This document shows, piece after piece, positions 46,162-58,101 of a DNA stretch of 64,000 bases. Origin of the DNA: Oidiodendron maius Zn (lineage: Eukaryota; Ascomycota; Leotiomycetes; Myxotrichaceae); assembly GCA_000827325.1 (NCBI GenBank), contig KN832873.1, positions 1,998,245 through 2,062,244 of the forward strand. The letters run 5' to 3'. The notes beneath the pieces were generated by a model that searched no databases, was not told the origin of the DNA, and saw only the letters and a program-made list of their open reading frames with translations. The position numbers and the translations under genes are program-made. Every line of letters starts with the position of its first letter. The first letter of the stretch is position 1.

Positions 46162-47968
46162 ATGAGACGAATCCTCTCTCGCTCTGTTACTGCGGCGGCA
46201 CTGCGAACATCACGCACAACGCCCACTTTCTCAATGCCTTCCACGGCTCAGGCCTCCAAGGTCGCCACTCGTCGGCTGCATGCCACCGCTCAGCATCTAA
46301 AGCCGGCTGCAGCTCTGGCATTCAGTGCTGACAACTACCCAACGACACACGAGAAGATCCAGAACGTGCAGGACACGCCATACTTTATTGATAATAAGTT
46401 CGTCAAGTCTGAGACCACTCAATTCATTGACCTCCACGACCCCGCCACAAATAACCTGGTAACCCGTGTGCCGCAAAACACTGATGCGGAGCTCAAGGCT
46501 GCGGTGGAGAGTGCCCGGAAGGCATTTCCAGCATGGAGTGCGACGAGTATAATGACCAGACAGCAGATTATGTTCAAGTTTACGCAATTGATTCGAGACA
46601 ACTGGGACAGATTGGCTGCGAGTATCACCCTTGAGCAGGGCAAGACATTTGCTGGTATGTGCACTCGAAGTCTCAAGCTTTACTACATATTGACAGTCAT
46701 CCTTGGTAGATGCAAAAGGAGATGTCCTCCGTGGTCTGCAGGTTGCTGAGGCTGCATGCAGTATCCCTCAGCAACTGATGGGTGAGGTACTGGAAGTGTC
46801 CAAGGACATGGAGACGAGAACTTACAGAGAGCCATTGGGTGTTGTAGCTGCCATATGCCCTTTCAGTAAGTTCATTTGAACTTTTGAATGACCTAAGCTG
46901 ATCTATTTTACAGATTTCCCTGCCATGATTCCGCTCTGGTCGATCCCTATTGCTACCGCTACTGGTAACTGCCTCATCTTGAAGCCCTCAGAACGGGATC
47001 CAGGTGCTGCGATGATCTTGGCTGAATTGGCTCAGAAGGCTGGATTGCCGGACGGAGTCCTCAATGTTATCCATGGTTCACATAAGACTGTTGACTTCAT
47101 CCTTGATGAGCCAGCAATCAAGGCTATCAGCTTTGTTGGGAGCAACAGAGCAGGTGAATACATCTTCACCCGAGGGTCTGCCAATGGCAAGCGTGTGCAA
47201 GCCAATTTGGGAGCCAAGAACCACGCTGCCATACTTCCTGATGCGAATAGACAACACACTATTAACTCGATTGTCGGTGCCGCCTTTGGAGCCGCTGGCC
47301 AGCGATGCATGGCTCTTAGCACTCTGGTCATGGTGGGCGAGACCAAGGATTGGCTTCCAGAGCTAGCCGAGAGCGCGAAGTCGTTAAGTGTAAACGGCGG
47401 TTTTGAACAGGGTGCCGACTTAGGACCAGTTATCTCTCCACAGAGCAAGGAGAGAATTGAAAGCTTGATCTCAAGTGCTGAGGAAGAGGGTGCTACTATC
47501 CTTTTGGATGGCCGTGGATACAAGCCAGCCAAGTACCCGAATGGCAACTGGATCGGACCAACCATTATCACAAACGTTAAGCCTCACATGAAATGTTATA
47601 AGGAAGAAATATTTGGCCCGGTATTAGTCTGCCTAAATGTTGACTCTCTAGATGCCGCTGTCGACCTCATTAACGCTAACGAATATGGAAACGGTGTTGC
47701 CATCTTCACGAGGTCTGGAGCCACCGCCACGTCCTTCCAGAAGAATATCGAGGCTGGCCAAGTTGGAATCAACGTCCCCATTCCAGTACCCCTTCCTTTC
47801 TGGTCATTTACCGGAAATAAGAAGAGTATCGCGGGCGGCGGAGCTAGCACATTTTATGGGAAGCCGGGGTTGCAATTCTACACGCAGACAAAAACAGTAA
47901 CTAGCCTGTGGAGGAGCGAGGATGCCATTTCCAAGGCGGCAGATGTGGCCATGCCTACGCATAGCTAA
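46162..47968 (+). CDS. Methylmalonate-semialdehyde dehydrogenase (acylating), mitochondrial
   Basis: Oxidises methylmalonate semialdehyde (valine catabolism) and malonate semialdehyde to propionyl-/acetyl-CoA with NAD+. Exons 46162-46654, 46710-46865 and 46914-47968 give 567 residues. The N-terminus ([18 protein letters not shown] ... [14 protein letters not shown]) is a mitochondrial presequence. Aldehyde dehydrogenase core: [60 protein letters not shown], and the active-site loop [16 protein letters not shown] carrying the catalytic cysteine. Ends [19 protein letters not shown]. The cysteine context QRCMA distinguishes MMSDH from other ALDH classes. Introns are 55 and 48 nt, in phase. Confidence 0.95.
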
Positions 47969-48336
47969 AACAGTCTGAGGTTGGATTGGACTGGATGTAT
48001 CATAGGTTGGCTCTTCGCGGTGCCTAATACTATTCATATACGTTTGATGCTGCAGCCGTGTACTGGACTAGACTATGCATTAGGCTCTTTGACATAGATA
48101 GGATATACGCGAAATTGGCCCATCCTAGTAATTTCTTCGGTTTGCAATAATATTTCATTTTGGTATGATATCAGTTCGCCTCTGCATGCACTATTTTATC
48201 AAATCAACGACCTGCCTCTTGCCCAATTCCCCATTAAGGGGAATCCAAATTCTGATTTTCATACTGCAACTCCATATGGTATAGTACACTGGTTGCACAC
48301 GCCCGATTACACTTTTCTTGAACTGCGCATGCCACT
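47969..48336. other. Convergent 3' intergenic region
   Basis: 368 bp between the dehydrogenase and TVP23 stop codons; AT-rich 3' UTR-like sequence. Confidence 0.5.
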
Positions 48337-49118
48337 TCAACCCCTCTGGAAGAATCTCGAAATCATGCCCGTGGCTACAGTACCAGCAAGGTTTCCAGTC
48401 GAAAAGGCCGAACCCGCTAAGTTCGATGCCTGGCTGAATTTATCGCACCTCGAAAATGCAAGTGTATTCGTAATGGTCAATACCAGTGCAATGACTAGAA
48501 GAATTTAGCATCTCCCTTCACGCCTCTTCTGAGCGACAGATAGAGCATAAAACCATACCAACAAGAGTCAGCCATATAAATTTGAACCTAATAATCGCTA
48601 CTACAGCCAACGCCATCCAGAGAAGCGGTTGGCCGTACATCGCCAACCAGAAGAAGCGGCTATCCGTGGGATTAATAACCTTCGTCGAGGGATCCGAGCT
48701 CTCGAACACCCAATGCGAGTCCCCCGTCTGCGGATCGACCTCATTCCACCATCGCAGCCCTACTAAGCGGCGGCCGGCAATGTTTTTCAGGTAGTAGAAG
48801 TCAACAGCGAGGAGGAGGATAGTGATGATAAAGATGAGGACATGCCTGGACGCATTGATTAATCAGTCTCCGGCACTTCCCATTACAGAACGAGAGAAAC
48901 TCACGAGTTATTCGGAAATAGTATCCCACCGAATAGGTAAACTAGAAGACTAGCTATTCATAAATGATCAATCAGTTATCCAGCTTTCCATGAGACACGC
49001 AACATTATTTGGAAAATGAGCGCTCACAGATTCTGAAAGATAGGAAGCAAAGCAGGGTGATAGGATGCGAGCTTAGTCGCCAGCTCAGCGAGCCTGCGGG
49101 CTGCTGATTCTGCTCCAT
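48337..49118 (-). CDS. TVP23: Golgi apparatus membrane protein TVP23
   Basis: Small tetraspanning protein of late Golgi vesicles, linked to vesicle traffic. Four exons, 49028-49118, 48905-48953 (49 nt), 48559-48845 and 48337-48494, give 194 residues. Start [19 protein letters not shown], then four membrane helices: [58 protein letters not shown] and [20 protein letters not shown]. The diagnostic loop [19 protein letters not shown] and the tail [19 protein letters not shown] are those of Tvp23. All four exons join in phase, which supports the two small upstream exons. Divergent from the CitE-like gene with 267 bp between starts. Confidence 0.94.
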
Positions 49119-49385
49119 CGTGAGAAGGGTTGTAAAGAGTGACTGTGATGTTTCTTGCTGCCTGTGTCCGTTCGTCGAAGCCGCATACGTGCTATTAGGA
49201 GAGATACCGTGCCGTGGTCGAACCGAAGGCGGTGAATAGAGGCAGAATTAAAACATTCTGGGTATGTTCAGCTTCACCCTTGACTTCCATATGCCGACGT
49301 AGAGGGGAGGACCCTCAAGGACGACTGTCCATAAATACATTTTGGTAGTCAATCCTGCATTTTGTTTACAAATGAATTGAACAAT

Positions 49386-50387
49386 ATGTCTTCCAAAGCA
49401 CCCACAATTCTACGTCGCGCTCTCCTCTATGGTATATCCATCCCATCTCTAACTCTACCCCACTAATTCGTTGAAGTCCCATCCTCCTCTCCCCGATTCC
49501 TCGAGAAATCTCGCGGCCTTACTGTAGACACGGTATCCTATGACCTCGAAGATTCCGTCACCCCAGCCCAGAAACCCGCCGCTAGAGAGAACATACTCTC
49601 ATTCCTCTCCCAACCACGTCCTCCGCACATCTCCGAGCTCAGCGTACGCATCAACGCCGTGTCTTCAGGCCTCGCTCTCGCAGACCTCTCTACGGTACTA
49701 AAGGCGCCTAACCTCGATGCCTTGGTCATTCCCAAGGTGAACCGCGCCTCGGACCTGCACTTCGTGACCGACGTCTTACGGCACTCTCTCCCTGAACGAC
49801 ATTCTGCCTCTTCTCCAAACCCGCTGAAGATCGTAGCCCTGATCGAGTCTGCCGAGTCGATCGTTAATTTGGGCGATATATGCAAGGCATCGCCATACCT
49901 GAGCGGTCTGATATTTGCTGCTGAGGACTTCGCCCTCGATCTCTCCCTCACGAGGACGCCATCCTTAACGGAGTTCCTGTATGCCCGCTCGGCGATAGCG
50001 ACGGCTGCGCGGGCGCATGAGTTACCATCTACGATTGATCTGGTTTGTACATCCTTCCGCGGGCCGGAGGGGCTGAAGGTGTTAGAGGAGGAATGTCTAC
50101 AGGGGAAAGGGTTGGGGTTTAATGGGAAGCAATGCATACATCCAATCCAGGTAGAGGTCGCGCAGAGAGCTTTTGCCCCTGGAGAGAAGGAAGTAGAGTG
50201 GGCAATGAGGGTGGTTATTGGTGATGAGAAGGCTGATGCTGTCGGTAGAGGTGCATGGACTCTGGACGGAAAGATGATTGATGTTCCTGTAGTTGGAAAG
50301 GCAAAAGCGGTAGTTCAAAGAGCGGAATTATGTGGAATTAATGTTGCTGCAATTAGAGAAAGATGGAAAAACCAAGAGCCAGAATAA
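49386..50387 (+). CDS. CitE/CLYBL-like lyase (HpcH/HpaI aldolase family)
   Basis: Member of the citrate lyase beta subunit-like family; animal CLYBL acts on citramalyl-CoA in mitochondria, other members on malyl- or citryl-CoA. Exons 49386-49431 and 49477-50387 (45-nt intron) give 318 residues: MSSKAPTILRRALLYVPSSS. TIM-barrel hallmarks: LTVDTVSYDLEDSVTPAQK with the metal-site acidic cluster, LSVRINAVSSG, ALVIPKVNRASDL, ALIESAESIVNLGDI, and LIFAAEDFALDLSLTRTPS. The conserved GFNGKQCIHPIQVE motif closes the active site. Substrate cannot be told from sequence alone; the short Arg-containing N-terminus permits mitochondrial import. Confidence 0.9.
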
Positions 50388-50478
50388 TCACTAAGTTGTA
50401 CAACTGGAATCTAGCATCTTGGGACAGAGCATAAACCTAAAGCCTAAAATAGAAGCTTGATTGACCGCAGTAAGAACT

Positions 50479-53271
50479 TCAATAAGTCCGCTGAGGTCGC
50501 CAAAAATCTCTTAAAATATCTCCTACGTCGTCACTGACGTGCTTGCATCCTTTATTTTGTCCTATACCTCCTCGATATGGCGGGAAAGTACCCTGAAAAG
50601 GGATGCATTCCGGATTATCGGCATCCGTCGACTCCGGAAGAGGTAACAGTGCTTGTACTTCCCATAACTCAGGGTCGGCTGAGTGTATGCCATAATGGTT
50701 ATATGGCCCTGTCACACTTTCGTCGAACCCGACGTAGCCGCACCTATCCCCCAGTAGTGCTGCTGCAACATATTCTTGTTCCCAAATATCACATTCCGCG
50801 TGTTCGTTACAATGTACTATTGCATTCCTCCCCTCTTCAAATTGGTCATCGTACCCTTCATCCATATCGATTGTGTTACTTGGGACCTGTTTTGTCTCAA
50901 GGAAATACCTCTGTGCCAATTGACTGACACTCATTTTGTGACAATCCACAGTTGGCCATAAATATGCGGGACGAGATGCCGCGCCCACTGCCCTAATGGT
51001 GTTGGATTCCAGTACAGGAAGGGTAGAAACAGATCTCGCTGATATATCAAATGACTGTGTCTGGTAACTAGGATCCGGAGAGATTGAAGTATCAGTGATA
51101 ATATATCTACTGTGTGGTTCTTTTGGAGCGGTGACCGACTGTTGATTATCTGAGCTAATTTTTTGGATGGCTCGGCCTTCATGTCCGTCTTGCAGCAATC
51201 CATCTTTTGCAGAATTCGCTACCTGTACTGTTTCTGAGGGGTATCTGATTCGTGCCTGCTGAGCGATTTGTTCCCGAGTTATAGGAGGGCTCGTAGGCTT
51301 CTGTGGAGGTTGTGGGTATAATGCTTCTGGAAGTGCGCAACGTTTGGAACGGCACGGAAGCAGTCCTGAATTTGAAGCCAATTCCTCAGCGACAGCTAGC
51401 TGGGATCGCACTGGAGAAATTTCCCCTTGAGGGTGGCATTTGCCACAAGGGTCTTCCACTTGTTTTGGGGGAGATATGTCTAGTTTCTGACAGCGGCTTG
51501 GAGACATACATATTTTTGGAGAGTGACCTTTATTCAGAGACAGTGCAACCTGTTGATGGGGCTGAGTTAAAGGATGTTGCGACACGGTACCCTCATTGAC
51601 AGTTAACGGGCAATCTCTGATAGGAGAGTTGGACTGAAGTTGCCCGATTCCAGCCATTTCATCCAGGGATACTCGGGCTTGGTTCACAGCTAAACCCCAT
51701 TCTATTCCTGTGTCCCTGAAGATCCTCGTCTTCTCGAGAGATCTTATAATTGAATCCGGAATCGGGCTGGCTTCGAGCTCACCAATATTTCTCAGTCGCT
51801 CTAACGCTGTCCTGACAATGGGTGGCCTTTGGGATTCCGACCAATTTGCGTAAGTTGTCTCACTCCAGGGATATGCTCTGACAGGACCAGATGCTTGTCT
51901 GCGCGGTGTCGAGGAATAATAACGGCCTCCTGGTGTGCAAACCGTATCGGAGAGCTGGGATAGTTGGCTGGACACATGGTTCTGACACTCCGGGGAGGTT
52001 GTTGTAAAGCGCAGATCCATATCTTTTCCTGCAGGGCAATCGTTTAAGGAATCCTTCCTGTTGGTTGCATGCTCTTCAGTCATGAATGTTGGTGGGGTTT
52101 GTTGACGAGCATTCGCCGCTACCTGTTCAAAAGGTGCTTTTCGCTGGTTAAAAAATGTCGAAATTTCGAGTCGCTCCCTATCAGCTTCTCGTCCATCCTT
52201 TTCGCGAGATTTCGACACAACCTTCTTGTGGGCCTTGGTGGCAAGGGCGCGTTCCGGCCGTTGCAGAAACATCATTTCCGAAGAGGCAAGATCAGGTACT
52301 GTTAAAAAATGGTCAGTCACTTATTTCTATATGCATTAAAGAACATACAGCCCGTGCGCCTTTGGGGGGATGACGCTCTGCCGTTATTAAAAAGCCCCTG
52401 GCCATGAGATGGTCGGAACTATATGAATTTAGCCCCATTGTTTCGCACCGTACAACCATATGCTTACAGTTAAACGATCTTGAGCTACATATTTTGATGA
52501 GAAGCTGTGCATCAAATCTTCTCCTGATTTTCGGCCAGCTCTTTTCTTATCACTTTTCTTCCCTCCTCTTGTTCTTTGCCGCTTCTCCTGTCTATGTAAT
52601 TCAGATTTGCTCTTCCAGTCTTTTGGATCGTATAGGTCATGTCGGGTCGTGCGGCGAGGATGTTTCTCGAATGTTTCTTCAAGATTAATTGCCTTCCTCG
52701 ATGCTTCCTTTTCTGAAGCCACAGTTTCATGCCCTATTCGAGGATGTGATTGAGGTTTTTTTCCTTGCCTATATTTGCTTGACACATTTTCTCTGCCCGG
52801 AGAGTCCAATTCCGTCGTGATACCGGCGACCAGCATAGAGCTATCCGAAGACGAGTTGCGCCGCTGCCGCTTCCTCAATGTTCTAGAGTGATAATTTTTG
52901 CGTAGAGAGTTGAAATAATGACTGGAGAGGAAGTCTATATCTGGCAGCTGATCAACTTCGTGGTGCTCTAGTGCAAGATACAACCGTAAGAATATGGCCG
53001 AGGAAAACTTGCGGTAAAACTCACTCTGTTGATGTTTGGTCGTGTTGAGACTACTCTCATTCGTCACATTCTCTCGCTCTATCTTTACAAGCCATCTTCG
53101 AACAAATTCATCCTTCGTACTCATTCTAGAATCTATGGGATTTGATTTCGTGACCGACCTCTTCAAATCTCCATACTCTGACTCTCTCGAAGCCCATCTC
53201 CCTATATTATCATCTTGGATCTCTTCCGCTTCCATGTAACATTGTCTTCGCCTTGGTCGCTGGCGCTCCAT
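50479..53271 (-). CDS. Large polar protein of unknown function
   Basis: Three exons, 52468-53271, 52349-52397 (49 nt) and 50479-52298, give about 890 residues. The start at 53271 (MERQRPRRRQCYMEAEEIQ) is the first ATG in the frame. The N-terminal third has a helical basic segment (LVKIERENV ... EFYRKFSSAIFLRLYLALEH) and lysine/arginine-rich nuclear-localisation-like stretches (RQEKRQRTRGGKKSDKK). The spliced junction reads DRLTGLFNNGRASSPQRR then PDLASSEMMFLQ, a motif I recall from fungal hypothetical proteins. The large last exon is low in hydrophobics, proline- and serine-rich and probably disordered. No enzyme motif or membrane segment. I do not know its function. Confidence 0.8.
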
Positions 53272-55873
53272 GACCAAGATACTAACTTTGTGTGCCCAAT
53301 AGGGTTTTGCAAGAACCACTTGGTTTTACTATATGTCAAGGCTTAAGGTGCAAAGGAGCTGTCAAACTACTTACACTGATGGGAGAGGTACAATATAGTG
53401 GAATATCAAAATAAGAAAGTGCACTTGGTTGATGGGGAAAGAGCGCCGTTGCCATTGAGACGAACTTCGTATGATTGTCACACTACTGTCCTATTGTATG
53501 TACAGCTGTATCGTGCTTGCTCCTATTTTACTCATATCTGCTTTAAACCGTTGCGAAGAGATAGGTGAGAGACGAGAAAAATGCCTTGGACAGAGCTTAC
53601 CTATCGGCCGGCATTGGCTAACCACACTGATGGTCGCCGGGAGCCGTTTACGTAGCTCTGGCCCTGCATTAATGCTGAGCTCAAGTCATGGCGCATAACT
53701 AGGATGGAGTGAGATGGCTGCAAAATGTATGTGGTGAGACCCGCAACGAGCGTTGTGGCTCGATTACAGCCCTATGCATGGAGGAGGAGTATGCAAACGG
53801 AAGAGGTGGCGAGCCACCATCTCACTGCTAAAGATAGAAACCTCAAATATAAATTCTCCTCGAGTTTCTCCCCTTTATACAAATCGCCGGCATAGCATCA
53901 CATGACTCTGCGATGCATGCGAGTCATGCTGCGAGGAGGATGTGAAAGTGGTGAAAGGACTCGGTGGGGTCTGGATGGGCCTCTCAGTGAACGCACTGCT
54001 TTACCTGGACGGTGCGTCGTAATGCAGAGCTATAACCCTGTCAGCCATCGATTTGCAGCCAACTGGCAGGATCCGACGAAGGACCTTCTGTGCAATAGGA
54101 ATGGGTATTTATTTTGTTTTCGGCGCGAGATACCCTGAGGGGTAGAGCTAGCGGGCGATCGAAAAAAATTATATGACATCGGGCGGTGGTACGTGGTCGG
54201 TAGTACGGATCTCTCTCCAGAAGATTATCGATAAGAAGAATGACGACTGGGTCGAGGCCCCCACATGGTATGAGGAGGCCGTTTGTGCTACGCAAGGGCA
54301 GTGGAGGGCAGGTGGAAGGCACCAAGCAGGGCCTGTCCTGTCCCTCCGTGCAGTATATCGACGAGCACATAGGACTAAGGCCGCCGGTTTTCCCTTCCCC
54401 TACCCACATCCGCTCTCTGCCCGTCTCACGGCGTCCAATCGCCCCCGCCTGTCCGTCGTGGGAGGATTCCATTCCTGCCCCGACAGTACAGAGGCCTACT
54501 GTACGCCCACTCGGAAGCGCGACGCCCTGGGATTGCATCTCTGAACCGGTGATTGCGCAGTCGGAGGTGCTGTATTGCTGTCGTGCTGTGCCGGTGGCTG
54601 ATTGGGAGCTTGGACCGGGGGACAGCAGGAGCTCCCAGCATGGGATCGAAGAATGAGAGATGTGGCCTTTGCAGCCGCGTGGACCTCTCTCTATCTCTGG
54701 GCCTATTCCTATGCTTCGATTCATAAGTGGTGATGTTCCACACGGAAGACTCCACGTCCAGGGGAGAAAGGCGAGCAACCAGGTCGTCGGCGATAATCTG
54801 CCTAGGTATTCTATATGGATTTGCACGAGCTCCTCTCCAGCGGACTTTTCACCTGCCGCAGTCGAGCAGTCGTGCCGTGGAGGGGCATCTTGGATTGGAG
54901 GGCGCATCCTTGCTGCCACCCCATCACACCCAACCTCAACAACCAGAACCCGCATTCTCGAGTGGGCAGGCGGATCTGGGTGACCTTGGCACAAGGGTGC
55001 ATCTGTAGGAGCATAGGGAGAGGGAGTGATGCATGAGCTTTTGTCGTCGACACTGTCGAAGGCTTGCAGGCTCTGGGGTAGGATCGGGATGCAGCGCATG
55101 CGTCGCGAAATTCTCCTATGATGGCATCTTGGTCAGGTCGCGCTCTATCTCTCTGTTCTCCCTGCGCCCTCGTCGCCCCAGATCCAGGGCAGTGAAGGCC
55201 GACCCAGCTGAAGCCCGGATTAAGTAAGCCAGTCGCCGTCCTATCAGCGCTAGGGGCGAGAATCTCCCTCTTTAAGAAAATACGCGAGGGAGGGGCAGAG
55301 CCTTCAGATTCCCCGCTACTGCACGACTCGCACCTCTTTCTTCCCTTCTTCCTCTCTCCTTCTCTTCCTCCTTTTTCCTCCCTTCTCTTTCACTTCATCC
55401 GTCCGCATCCATCCATCTCTCTTCCTCGTGCGGGATTTCCATCTCGCAGACGCTTTCTCTCACCCTTCTTTCCCTCGCGCGCCTTCGTACTGTCCTTTCA
55501 GTCGTCCGGCAGATCACCCTTCGTGTCTCACGACCGACCCAATTTCACAGCGATCAATTCGACCACCCAATCCAATTCAATTCACCCTCGCCTTCGACCC
55601 CCTCTCTCTCTCTTTTAACTCTCCAAAGAAGTTCGTCTGCTCTCTTGCTTGCGTGCGCTGAATTATCCTCGATTCCATCACCTCTCCCTTCTTCCTTGGC
55701 TCTGCGGAGTCCTCCTGTTCTGCCTAGAATGTATCTTTCTTTGTGTGATCCGCGTTCCGTCCGTTTCCGTATGCTCACCATCGACGCCATGGCGCTGGCG
55801 CACCCTCTTGTGTGAATGCGCGCGGACATTGAGACTTGCAGCCAGGATTCCGAGATAATAAAGATCAATCAAG
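53272..55873. other. Long intergenic region (2.6 kb) with GC-rich overlapping frames
   Basis: From about 54170 to 55250 base composition is unusually G/C-rich and long frames overlap on both strands (minus 54041-55099, 352 codons; several on plus). None resembles a known protein, has a clean codon pattern, or shows consistent splice context, so I treat them as chance frames in a low-stop region. The last 550 bp form the leader/promoter of the RRM gene. Confidence 0.45.
55320..55620 (+). promoter_or_regulatory. CT-rich leader of the glycine-rich RRM gene
   Basis: Near-continuous pyrimidine tracts (for example 55331-55400), ending some 250 bp before the start codon. Such CT tracts mark core promoters and transcription start regions of strongly expressed genes in filamentous fungi. 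Confidence 0.55.
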
Positions 55874-56820
55874 ATGTCTAAGCTCTTCATTGGGTAAGTC
55901 TACTGACACATTCAACTTCGAACCGACAGTCCTCTGCGGTCAATGACTAACATGCGTCCTGCAGCGGCCTTGCATGGCACACTGATGAGAATGCTCTTCG
56001 CCAGAAGTTCGAGGAGTTCGGTGCCGTTGAGGAGGCTGTAAGTCAATTTGCTACCTTTTGTCGCTATATTATTTGAGAATACCCAACTAATATCTTTGAT
56101 GCCCTGCAGGTCGTTGTCAAGGACCGTGACACTGGCCGCAGCCGAGGCTTCGGTTTCGTCCGCTACGGTCAGGAGGCCGATGCCGAGGCTGCCATCAATG
56201 CCATGAACAACGTTGAGTATGTTCATTGTGGCGTTTAATGCGCAAGCAATTCTAATATCGGTCGCAGATTCGATGGCCGCACCATTCGTGTGGACAAGGC
56301 TTCCGAGCGTGGCTCCGGAGGTGGTGGTGGTGGTGGCGGGTTCGGCGGTGGTCGCGGCGGCGGAGGGTAAGTTGCAGCCTCTTCAAATCTCTACCTGGAA
56401 CCGAAGTTAATCGTTTAATATAGATATGGCCGTGGTGGAGGGTAAGCTTCAGTTCCCACATCTGTGCGACCTTATTGCCCATACCCGAGCTAACACTGAT
56501 GAAGATATGGCGGCAACCGTGATGGCGGGTAAGTTTCATATCTCTCTGGTCTCCCTGATATTGAGGCATAAAGCTAACTCTCTATCTCAAGTTATGGAGG
56601 CGGCGGCTATCAGCAAGGTGGTGGCTACTCTGGTGGCGGAGGCTATCAGGGTGGCGGAGGTTATGGTGGAGGTGAGGGTTAGCTCTCCAACTATCTGGAG
56701 AATATCAAATTGCTGACTAAAATACTTAGGCGGCTATGACCAGCAGCAACAGGTACTTACCATGTTCTGATCTAACGAAAAGAAGATACTAACCCATCAC
56801 AGGGTGGTGGCCGTTGGTAG
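55874..56820 (+). CDS. Glycine-rich RNA-binding protein (single RRM)
   Basis: Small RNA-binding protein of the plant GRP / animal CIRBP architecture: one RRM plus a YGGG-rich tail, usually an RNA chaperone in stress or mRNA processing. Nine exons: 55874-55893, 55965-56037, 56110-56216, 56268-56366, 56424-56441, 56505-56528, 56592-56671, 56730-56752 and 56803-56820; 153 residues. RRM: RNP2 [16 protein letters not shown] and RNP1 [20 protein letters not shown]; the tail has repeated GGYGGG and ends QQQQGGGRW. Exons 5, 6, 8 and 9 are only 18, 24, 23 and 18 nt. Three successive introns split a glycine codon after GG and are followed by TAT. The long CT-rich leader suggests high expression. Confidence 0.93.
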
Positions 56821-57197
56821 GAGAGTCCTAGTGTTGAGCTGACGTTAATCTCCGATCTCTCGCGCGTTCGTACAGAATGAAGACAAGAAAAGTAAGCCTT
56901 GGGTTGTTGCAGCGAAAGTTAATTGTGCGGTGGGCCTTTGAACACCATCTTCAATGGTAATCATGGGTTAGCCTCGTGGTCTCTGGATGCGGTTTTGACC
57001 TTGGGATGGCGGTTGAGAGGAGTTTGGGGTGTTTCCTACCTGCTGGTTTGTTCACGCATGCTAGCAGTTCGTCACTCATCGCTCGGATATCCAAATTTTC
57101 GACCTAGATCACTTTGATCATGGTCTCGTCATTTAGACTGCACTTTCTGCAGGTCTAGTCTATGAAGAAATGCAAGGGCTTCCCGGAAATCTATTTC
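56821..57197. other. Convergent 3' intergenic region
   Basis: 377 bp between RRM and ChaC stop codons; nothing recognised. Confidence 0.5.
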
Positions 57198-58101
57198 TCA
57201 AGTCTCTTCCTGTTCATCTGTGATACCGATCCTCTTGAGTTCATGATCTATAGCCTCATCCGCTGCTCGCCTGACATCTATATGTGCGTCTTGCTCGATC
57301 TTCCTAATCCTCTCGGCCAAGTCCTTGACGTGGCCATCTCCACTCTCGGCACTTAAATTGTCCAGAGCAACTTCCAGGCTGAGGAGATAATCTATATTTG
57401 GTCCACTGGGACCTACGCTCTTATAAATATGCTCGGCTAGCTTTTGAGGGTCTTGAGGCCCTACAAACTGATCATTGTCAGGCGTGCCAATATACACTAA
57501 CGTTCTGATTGTTGGAGATCCATCAGCAGGGTGGAAAGGCGTATACCGGATTGTATAGCCATTTATTTCACGTATGTCGAGGTACTGGCGGACCTCGTCG
57601 ACCTTGGAGGCTTCAATTCGATAAGCAGTACCCCAGACTTTATCTGATTCCCGCGGGTGGTGATCTTCCAGAGTCTCCCAGTATGCTCGCTCGATCAAGG
57701 TGACTACGCGCCCTGGTGCTTCTGGTGTTCCTCTGTGATCTTGACTGTTTAAGATTGTCAGGACAGCTTTGCCGCACGCGCCCGGTTGCTTACCTAGCCT
57801 GGGAGATTTGTGAGCGGTCAACCAAAGTCGAAGTTAAGAACCACAAACCTGCCAGAACCGTCGAACATAGCCAGTGATATACCCAGGGATGCGCAGATCT
57901 ACCAAGAAGCCCGATCAGTATGCCACCGGCACATCTATAGGGTAATAGACGTACCAAAGTGTGGCGGTGGCTTCCAGATCAAACTTCTACAAATCTTTTA
58001 TTAGACCCGGCCGCCAGAGACAAAGGGGTGTCCAGTGCAGCCTACCCATAGCCGAAGAGCCAGAACTCTGCGTCCGATCCCGCCTGCCCGCCAAGTGCCA
58101 T
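57198..58101 (-). CDS. ChaC-type gamma-glutamylcyclotransferase
   Basis: Degrades glutathione to 5-oxoproline and Cys-Gly in the cytosol. Exons 58046-58101, 57955-57986, 57849-57898, 57794-57798 (5 nt) and 57198-57744 give 229 residues. Family motifs: FWLFGYGSLIWKPPPHFD (the YGSL substrate loop), GYITGYVRRFWQ, ASQDHRGTPEAPGRVVTLIE and YLDIREINGYTIRYTPF carrying the catalytic glutamate of the LDxRE motif. The five-base exon GCTAG supplies Ala-Ser between FWQ and QDHRGTP, exactly where relatives carry two residues; its flanking introns (57799-57848 and 57745-57793) are normal 50- and 49-nt GT-AG introns. The C-terminal ~50 residues are helical and charged. Divergent from the PEF gene. Confidence 0.93.

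Noticed and set aside
47032-47571. Long minus-strand frame antisense to methylmalonate-semialdehyde dehydrogenase
   Set aside because: Codon mirror of the conserved exon; no start context or family match.
49538-50137. 199-codon minus-strand frame antisense to the CitE-like gene
   Set aside because: Same reason: the plus-strand frame carries the conserved aldolase motifs.
54041-55099. 352-codon minus-strand open frame as a real gene
   Set aside because: No family resemblance, unusual Cys/Trp/Pro-rich composition, and equally long frames on the opposite strand in the same GC-rich block. Kept only as a finding about the region.
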